Assembly: GCA_021851325.1 (NCBI GenBank)
Contig: JAJZDZ010000004.1
Span: forward strand, 62,001 to 126,000
Direction of reading: 5' to 3'
Length of the DNA stretch: 64,000 nucleotides
Source: Pseudomonadota bacterium
GTDB taxonomy: Bacteria > Pseudomonadota > Alphaproteobacteria > Micropepsales > Micropepsaceae
Each line of letters starts with the position of its first letter. Position 1 is the first letter of the stretch. Made by a program: the position numbers and the translations under genes. Positions 59,487 to 64,000 of this stretch are shown piece after piece. The notes under the pieces were generated by a model. That model saw only the letters and a list, made by a program, of their open reading frames with translations. It did not search any database and was not told where the DNA came from.

Positions 59487-60575
59487 ATGAAGATTCGTAT
59501 GATGGCCCTAGCGGGCGTGGCGCTGCTGGCCTTGAGTGGCACGGCATCTGCCGGTCAAGGGTGGTATCTCGGCCTTGGTGCCGGCCTCGACCATATGGGC
59601 AATTTCAAAACGAGCTTTTCGGGCATCAGCCCGACAACCTCCGGCCTCCAGGGCAAGGTACGTACCGATAATTCGGCACTGCTAACGCTCACAGCCGGCT
59701 ACAAGTTCAAGAACGACATCCGTCTGGAAACCGAAATCGGCTATGCCCCGCACAACATCAACGGGACCTTGCTCGGCAGCCAGACCGACGGGCATCTGAA
59801 CATCCTGTCGACCATGTTCAACGCCGCTTACGATATTCCGCTGGCCAAAAAGTGGGCCTTCAGCCTCGGTGCCGGTGCCGGTATCGGTCAGGTTGACATT
59901 AAGGAAAACAACGTAACGGCTGGCTTGGTCGACATGAACGGCAGTCGCACAGGCTGGATGTGGCAGGCGATGGCTGGTTTCACCTACACGGTGAACCCGA
60001 ACGTCGATGTCTATCTTGACTGGCGCTACCGCAATGTGGGCATCCACGGCGCCTATGCCTCGTCCTATACGAGCTATTATGTGCGTCCGGGCGACCTGAA
60101 CGAACAGGCGGTCATGATCGGCGTGCGCTATTTCTTCGGTCACTCCGAAGCTGCACCACCGCCACCGCCACCGCCGCCACCGCCGCCTCCTCCGCCACCT
60201 CCGCCGCCGCCTCCGCCGCCTCCGCCGCCAGTTAAGACTTATATTGTGTTCTTCAACTTCAATAAGTCGAACCTGACGACCGAGGCACGGTCGGTTGTGT
60301 CTGAAGCGGTGAAGACCGCCAAGGAACACGGCATCGTCAAGGTGCTGATCACCGGGCACACCGACACAGTCGGTTCACATAGCTACAACCAGGCCCTGTC
60401 CGTGCGTCGTGCAGACGCGGTCAAGGCGCAGATGGTGAAGGAAGGCATGAACGCCGCCGACATCACCACCGAGGGCAAGAGCTACGATGATCCGCTGGTT
60501 CCGACTGGTCCTGGCGTGCGCGAGCCGCAGAACCGCCGCGCGGTCATCGAACTGGGTGCTGGTAGCGGCATGTAA
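59487..60575 (+). CDS. OmpA-family outer-membrane protein with polyproline linker
   Basis: A 362-residue protein: signal peptide (about 1-22, Ala-Ser-Ala end), an eight-strand beta-barrel domain to about 215, a run of exactly 25 prolines (bases 60156-60230), and a C-terminal OmpA peptidoglycan-binding domain with Thr-Gly-His-Thr-Asp-Thr-Val-Gly, Leu-Ser-Val-Arg-Arg-Ala and Asn-Arg-Arg-Ala-Val. The domain should hold the outer membrane to the cell wall. The proline codons are a mix of CCG, CCA and CCT with no CCC. GAGGGA precedes the ATG and a strong terminator follows, so it is a single-gene unit. Confidence 0.93.
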   Translation: MKIRMMALAGVALLALSGTASAGQGWYLGLGAGLDHMGNFKTSFSGISPTTSGLQGKVRTDNSALLTLTAGYKFKNDIRLETEIGYAPHNINGTLLGSQTDGHLNILSTMFNAAYDIPLAKKWAFSLGAGAGIGQVDIKENNVTAGLVDMNGSRTGWMWQAMAGFTYTVNPNVDVYLDWRYRNVGIHGAYASSYTSYYVRPGDLNEQAVMIGVRYFFGHSEAAPPPPPPPPPPPPPPPPPPPPPPPPPVKTYIVFFNFNKSNLTTEARSVVSEAVKTAKEHGIVKVLITGHTDTVGSHSYNQALSVRRADAVKAQMVKEGMNAADITTEGKSYDDPLVPTGPGVREPQNRRAVIELGAGSGM

Positions 60576-60599
60576 GTTGCCGGCTCCTCGCCGAACGGA

Positions 60600-60629
60600 A
60601 AAGGGCGGGCTTAAAAGCCCGCCCTTTTT
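60600..60629 (+). terminator. intrinsic terminator of the ompA-like gene
   Basis: Arms at 60600-60612 and 60615-60627 pair as AAAGGGCGGGCTT and AAGCCCGCCCTTT, followed by TT. The stem is nearly perfect and the right arm ends in the T run. It starts 25 bases after the stop codon. Confidence 0.9.
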
Positions 60630-60712
60630 CTATGTCTTTACGTCACCTGGGAAGGGACACATGTGCCTCTCCCGCACCGGTTATGGCGTCAGAGGCACGA
60701 GCGAGGAGGTTT

Positions 60713-61303
60713 TTATTGCCGGGATTGCGTGACCGCGCTGCCGTGAGCTCTTTCAAGTACCGCAACACGCAGAGGATTGGGCGTTGGAACGATGCTCGGG
60801 ATTGGTTCGCGTGCAGCGCTCAAGGAGGAGCAACTGGGAACAGGTCCGGGATCCTTCATCGGCAGGGCCTCCACAAACTCAGACAGGCTTGGCCGGTCCT
60901 GTGCCTTCATCGCCGCAAAAGCGTCATTGGCAGCTTTGCAGTAGGCCGGATTGTTATGGATGCTGAGCATCGAATCATCGTTGGCAAGACGCGTCTTGAA
61001 ACTGTAGTAGCGGCTTTCGCCCCGAGCCCCGTAAATGCGCCGGAAGAACATCTGCAGGTGCTGATCCGACTGCCGCAGCCGCTCGAGGTACCCGCGCTGA
61101 AACCTGTTGAAATCGGCCACGTCATTGCAGGTCAAAGCTGCCACCATCAGGCGCTGCTGCACCGCAGCAACCCTAACCGATAACTCCTCGGCGGGACGCG
61201 CACATTTCTGGGGCATCTGCCGCGCCCAGGCTGCCGGACCTATGCCTACAGAGACGACGACAGCGAGCATGCCAGCTCCCAATCTTCGCACCATTGAAAC
61301 CAT
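60713..61303 (-). CDS. secreted four-cysteine protein of unknown function
   Basis: A 196-residue protein with a signal peptide (about 1-27, Ala-Trp-Ala end). The mature part is mostly helical and has four cysteines, near residues 32, 56, 120 and 155, enough for two disulfides; a Tyr-Tyr-Ser-Phe-Lys-Thr-Arg-Leu-Ala segment lies in the middle. The C-terminal 45 residues look disordered. GTG at 61306 opens the frame and ATG at 61303 is preferred. I recognise no family. It faces the ompA-like gene, with kynA divergent. Confidence 0.68.
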   Translation of the reverse strand: MVSMVRRLGAGMLAVVVSVGIGPAAWARQMPQKCARPAEELSVRVAAVQQRLMVAALTCNDVADFNRFQRGYLERLRQSDQHLQMFFRRIYGARGESRYYSFKTRLANDDSMLSIHNNPAYCKAANDAFAAMKAQDRPSLSEFVEALPMKDPGPVPSCSSLSAAREPIPSIVPTPNPLRVAVLERAHGSAVTQSRQ

Positions 61304-61414
61304 CACTCAGGATCGCTACAGGCTGACGATAGCACCGTATCTGTGCAGCTGGCTATTCTCCCAAATGGGTGGATCACCAAATTTCGGCCAGGGCCTTAAC
61401 AAAAGAGTCCCGCC

Positions 61415-62269
61415 ATGACTAAAACACCGGCCAAAGGCCACGCCGTCGATTTGAGCAATGAAGCGGTTCACTGGGATCTTCGCGATGCGATGTCCTACGG
61501 TGACTACCTACATTTGTCACAGCTTCTGGACTGTCAGCATCCGCTGTCAGGCGCGCACGACGAGATGCTGTTCGTCATCATCCATCAGTCCAGTGAGCTT
61601 TGGATAAAATTATGCCTGCACGAGATTGAAGGAGCAGTCCGCTGTATCTGCGCCGATGACCTTGGCCCGGCCTTCAAGATGATGGCGCGCGTTGGGCGAG
61701 TCCAGGCCCAGCTCATCCAGAGCTGGGAAGTGCTCTCGACCATGACACCGTTCGATTACGGGCGTTTCCGTGGCGCCCTCGGCAAGGCCAGCGGCTTTCA
61801 GTCCTTCCAGTACCGGATGCTGGAGTTCCTGCTTGGCAACAAGAATGCGAAAATGGCGGATGTCTTCAGCGCTGACGCAACCATTTCAGCGAGGGTGCAA
61901 GGGGCCCTGCATAGTCCCAGTATCTATGATGAGACGCTGCGACTTCTAGCCCGTCGGGGCTTTGAGCTTCCTGCGGACAGGCTCGCGCGCGATTTCAGCG
62001 CCCCCTATTCCCCCCACCCCCTGGTTACGAACGCCTGGCGCCAGGTCTACCGTGATACGCAGACCCATTGGGACCTTTATGAGCTGGCAGAAAAACTTGT
62101 CGATCTTGAATACCGCTTTCATCTCTGGCGTTTCAGCCACATGAAGACCGTGGAGCGGATTATTGGCGCCAGAGCGGGGACGGGCGGAACATCCGGCGTC
62201 GCCTATCTGCAGAAGGCTCTGGATCTGCGCTTTTATCCTGAACTTTGGGAGGTTAGGACGGAAATCTGA
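61415..62269 (+). CDS. kynA: tryptophan 2,3-dioxygenase
   Basis: A 284-residue haem enzyme of normal bacterial TDO length. It has Ser-Tyr-Gly-Asp-Tyr-Leu, then His-Gln-Ser-Ser-Glu-Leu-Trp-Ile-Lys-Leu near 55-64 with the active-site His, and the proximal haem ligand His242 in Trp-Arg-Phe-Ser-His-Met-Lys-Thr-Val-Glu-Arg, followed by Gly-Thr-Gly-Gly-Thr-Ser-Gly. It opens the indole ring of tryptophan to N-formylkynurenine. Its stop overlaps the CaiB-type gene by one base (TGATG). No kynB or kynU gene lies in the window. Confidence 0.95.
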   Translation: MTKTPAKGHAVDLSNEAVHWDLRDAMSYGDYLHLSQLLDCQHPLSGAHDEMLFVIIHQSSELWIKLCLHEIEGAVRCICADDLGPAFKMMARVGRVQAQLIQSWEVLSTMTPFDYGRFRGALGKASGFQSFQYRMLEFLLGNKNAKMADVFSADATISARVQGALHSPSIYDETLRLLARRGFELPADRLARDFSAPYSPHPLVTNAWRQVYRDTQTHWDLYELAEKLVDLEYRFHLWRFSHMKTVERIIGARAGTGGTSGVAYLQKALDLRFYPELWEVRTEI

Positions 62270-63483
62270 TGGGCGCCTTGTCACATATAAAAGTGCTCGA
62301 TCTCAGCCGCGTACTGGCAGGCCCGTTCGCAGCCCAAATCCTCGGCGACCTTGGTGCCGACGTCATCAAGATCGAAAAGCCAGAAGAGGGCGATGAGACC
62401 CGTAGATATGGTCCGCCCTTTCTTGCTACCGAGGGCGGGCGCGGAGATGCTGCCTACTTCCTTTCTGCCAACCGCAACAAGCGGTCGGTGACCATCGACT
62501 TTGCCCGTCCCGAAGGCGCCGCCCTCATTCGGCGACTGGCCCGGCGCAGCCATGTCGTGATCGAGAATTTCAAGACTGGTGCGCTGGCCCGATATGGGCT
62601 CGACTATGCGAGCCTCTCTGCCGAAAATCCGGCGCTGGTTTATTGCTCGCTGACCGGATTTGGTCAGGACGGACCCTATAAGGACAAGTCCGGCTACGAT
62701 TACCTGATCCAGGGTATGGCTGGGCTCATGTCCATCACTGGTCAGGCCGATGGCGTCCCCGGAGGTGAGCCGATGCGGGTGGGAGTTGCAGTGTCCGATC
62801 TGTTCACCGGCCTTTACTCGACGATTGCCATTCAGGCCGCCCTGATTCACCAGGCGCGTACCGGCGAAGGGCAGTGGATCGACATGGCCCTGTTTGATTG
62901 CCAGACCGCTGCCCTCGCCAACCAGGCGATGAATTATCTTGTCAGCGGCAAGCCACCTGGACGCCAGGGTAACAGCCATCCCAACATCGTGCCCTATCAG
63001 GTATTTGCAACCCTCGATGGCCACATGATCCTCGCCATCCCCAATGACGGACAGTTTCGCAGGTTCTGTACCGCAGCCGGCCTCGCCGACCTCGCCAACG
63101 ATCCACGCTTTGTCGATAATCCGAGGCGGGTGGAGCACCGCGCCGAGCTGATCGATTACCTGCGGCCCGCACTGGCGAGCCGCACCACAGGGCAATGGAT
63201 CAGTCTTCTGGAAGCGGCCAATGTTCCTTGCGGTCCTATCAACCGGCTCGATCAGGTCTTCGCGGATCCCCAATCCCTGGCCCGCGGCCACCGTATAGCC
63301 ATGACCCATAGCGCAGCTGGCCCGATTTCCCTGGTGGCGAGCCCGCTCAGACTGGCCAAGTCTCCTCCCAGCTACCGCCGTGCGCCCCCCCTGCTCGGTG
63401 AACACACCGACGAGGTCCTGCACAGCGAACTGAACCTGGAAGAAGGCCAGATCCGCAGCCTGCGCGAGCAGGGGATCATCTGA
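62269..63483 (+). CDS. CaiB/BaiF family CoA transferase (second copy)
   Basis: A 404-residue class III CoA transferase. Marks are Val-Leu-Asp-Leu-Ser-Arg-Val-Leu-Ala-Gly-Pro-Phe, Leu-Gly-Asp-Leu-Gly-Ala-Asp-Val-Ile-Lys-Ile-Glu, and Gly-Val-Ala-Val-Ser-Asp-Leu-Phe-Thr-Gly-Leu-Tyr with the catalytic Asp, then Arg-Thr-Gly-Glu-Gly-Gln. It is closer to the family norm than the copy at 10094. It is translationally coupled to kynA, so its substrate may derive from tryptophan or be linked only by expression. The acyl group is unknown. Confidence 0.9.
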   Translation: MGALSHIKVLDLSRVLAGPFAAQILGDLGADVIKIEKPEEGDETRRYGPPFLATEGGRGDAAYFLSANRNKRSVTIDFARPEGAALIRRLARRSHVVIENFKTGALARYGLDYASLSAENPALVYCSLTGFGQDGPYKDKSGYDYLIQGMAGLMSITGQADGVPGGEPMRVGVAVSDLFTGLYSTIAIQAALIHQARTGEGQWIDMALFDCQTAALANQAMNYLVSGKPPGRQGNSHPNIVPYQVFATLDGHMILAIPNDGQFRRFCTAAGLADLANDPRFVDNPRRVEHRAELIDYLRPALASRTTGQWISLLEAANVPCGPINRLDQVFADPQSLARGHRIAMTHSAAGPISLVASPLRLAKSPPSYRRAPPLLGEHTDEVLHSELNLEEGQIRSLREQGII

Positions 63484-63682
63484 GCGGCGCCTCCGCCGGT
63501 GTGACGCCAGCAGACCTGCCCCGCCGACGTGATCGCGGGACAGGGAAGCGCGTGCCGGCTGCGTTAGGAGATCTTTGCCTGCCCCAGGCCCGTGCCAGCT
63601 CTTTTCCGCAACCGCACAATGCCGTAAAGCACGCTCAGGGTACGCCAACTGGCCCGCCCGGTCACAACTGAAGGAAATGGCC

Positions 63683-64000
63683 ATGTCCTATAAGGTCGCC
63701 ATCGTCGGCGCCACCGGCAACGTCGGACGCGAGATGCTGAACGTGCTCGCCGAGCGCGCTTTTCCAGCCTCCGAAGTCGTCGCCCTGGCCTCAACGCGCT
63801 CCGTCGGCATCGATGTCTCGTTTGGTGATCGGACGCTCAAGGTCAAGGCTCTCGACTATTATGATTTCAAGGGTACGGACATCGTGCTGATGAGCGCGGG
63901 CGGCGCCGTCTCCAAGGAATGGTCACCCAAAATTGCTGAAGCCGGCGCGATCGTCATCGACAATTCCTCGCAGTGGCGGATGGATCGGCAGGTGCCGCTC
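63683..64000 (+). CDS. asd: aspartate-semialdehyde dehydrogenase, N-terminal part
   Basis: The gene runs off the right edge with about 106 codons visible. The N terminus has the NADP-binding Ala-Ile-Val-Gly-Ala-Thr-Gly-Asn-Val-Gly-Arg-Glu, then Leu-Ala-Ser-Thr-Arg-Ser-Val-Gly, Met-Ser-Ala-Gly-Gly-Ala-Val-Ser and Val-Ile-Asp-Asn-Ser-Ser, all typical of Asd. The catalytic cysteine lies outside the window. Asd makes aspartate semialdehyde for lysine, threonine, methionine and cell-wall diaminopimelate. ATG at 63683 fits AAGGA spacing better than the ATG at 63677. The 199 bases before it, which follow the CoA transferase, hold no gene I can support. Confidence 0.93.
   Translation, partial: MSYKVAIVGATGNVGREMLNVLAERAFPASEVVALASTRSVGIDVSFGDRTLKVKALDYYDFKGTDIVLMSAGGAVSKEWSPKIAEAGAIVIDNSSQWRMDRQVPL

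Noticed and set aside
62281-63684. 467-codon open frame on the minus strand opposite the second CaiB gene
   Set aside because: It mirrors the CoA transferase gene, has no family motif or ribosome-binding site, and is a common by-product of G+C-rich coding DNA.
1-64000. tRNA, rRNA, CRISPR, insertion sequences or prophage
   Set aside because: No T-loop-like tRNA signature, no regularly spaced repeats, and no transposase, integrase or phage motif was found in any translated frame.

Overview
The window is a gene-dense, roughly 60% G+C chromosomal segment of an alphaproteobacterium. Supporting features are a cycJKL-degP-response regulator-kinase gene order, a FeuPQ-like two-component system, DivJ-like kinase and PAS_5 families, DUF1491, a BtaA/BtaB betaine-lipid pair and a Caulobacter-type cpa/tad pilus operon with CtrA-box-like promoters. 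The exact order or genus cannot be read from the sequence. I saw no rRNA, tRNA, CRISPR array, prophage, insertion sequence or plasmid function. About 60 protein genes are called. Both end genes are cut by the window: an alpha/beta hydrolase on the left and aspartate-semialdehyde dehydrogenase on the right.

Layout. 1-5130: hydrolase end, MHS-type MFS transporter, nitroreductase, a MarR regulator with an operator-like palindrome inside its promoter, a BNR beta-propeller protein and a MoaD/ThiS-like protein ending in Gly-Gly. 5127-7685 (minus): small PepSY-like secreted protein, FeuP-like regulator, FeuQ-like kinase. 7894-11290: an unrecognised 465-residue protein, a small helix-turn-helix protein, a small histidine-rich protein and a CaiB-type CoA transferase. 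11362-18216 (minus): ccmE-ccmF-ccmH, then degP, then a second OmpR-type regulator and kinase. 18402-21256: ornithine-decarboxylase-type enzyme and prfC. 21567-26249: a small membrane protein, DUF1491, a single-domain PAS_5 protein beside a DivJ-like membrane kinase, and a divergent soluble PAS kinase. 26426-28611: CBS protein, ArsB/NhaD-type ion transporter and a lipoprotein.

28778-34637 (minus) is a fatty-acyl-CoA degradation block: a MerR regulator with a LiuR-like operator, thiolase, FadB-type fusion protein and an enoyl-CoA hydratase, next to Fe-superoxide dismutase. 34971-44200 holds a small hypothetical protein, a class III transaminase, a second MHS transporter, an acyl-CoA ligase, a DUF1499 membrane protein, CysQ, an M17 aminopeptidase and a glutathione transferase. 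44422-56357 is the tight-adherence pilus region: tadD, then a LysR/wrbA pair, then flp-cpaA-cpaB-cpaC-cpaD-cpaE-cpaF-tadB-tadC on the minus strand and a divergent secreted pilus-associated protein. 56422-64000 holds tesB, btaA-btaB, an OmpA protein with a 25-proline linker, a four-cysteine secreted protein, kynA overlapping a second CaiB transferase, and asd.

Two themes stand out. First, TTAA-N7-TTAA motifs (one perfect, three with a single mismatch) lie upstream of flp, cpaB, tadD and the divergent pilus gene, which suggests CtrA control. The same window carries a DivJ-like kinase next to a MopJ-like PAS_5 protein, so a cell-cycle signalling module and one of its likely outputs are both present. 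Second, the cytochrome c maturation, DegP and FeuPQ-like genes form a partly dispersed version of a cluster known from rhizobia. Start sites were chosen from ribosome-binding sites and family ends; where I moved a start, the entry says so.
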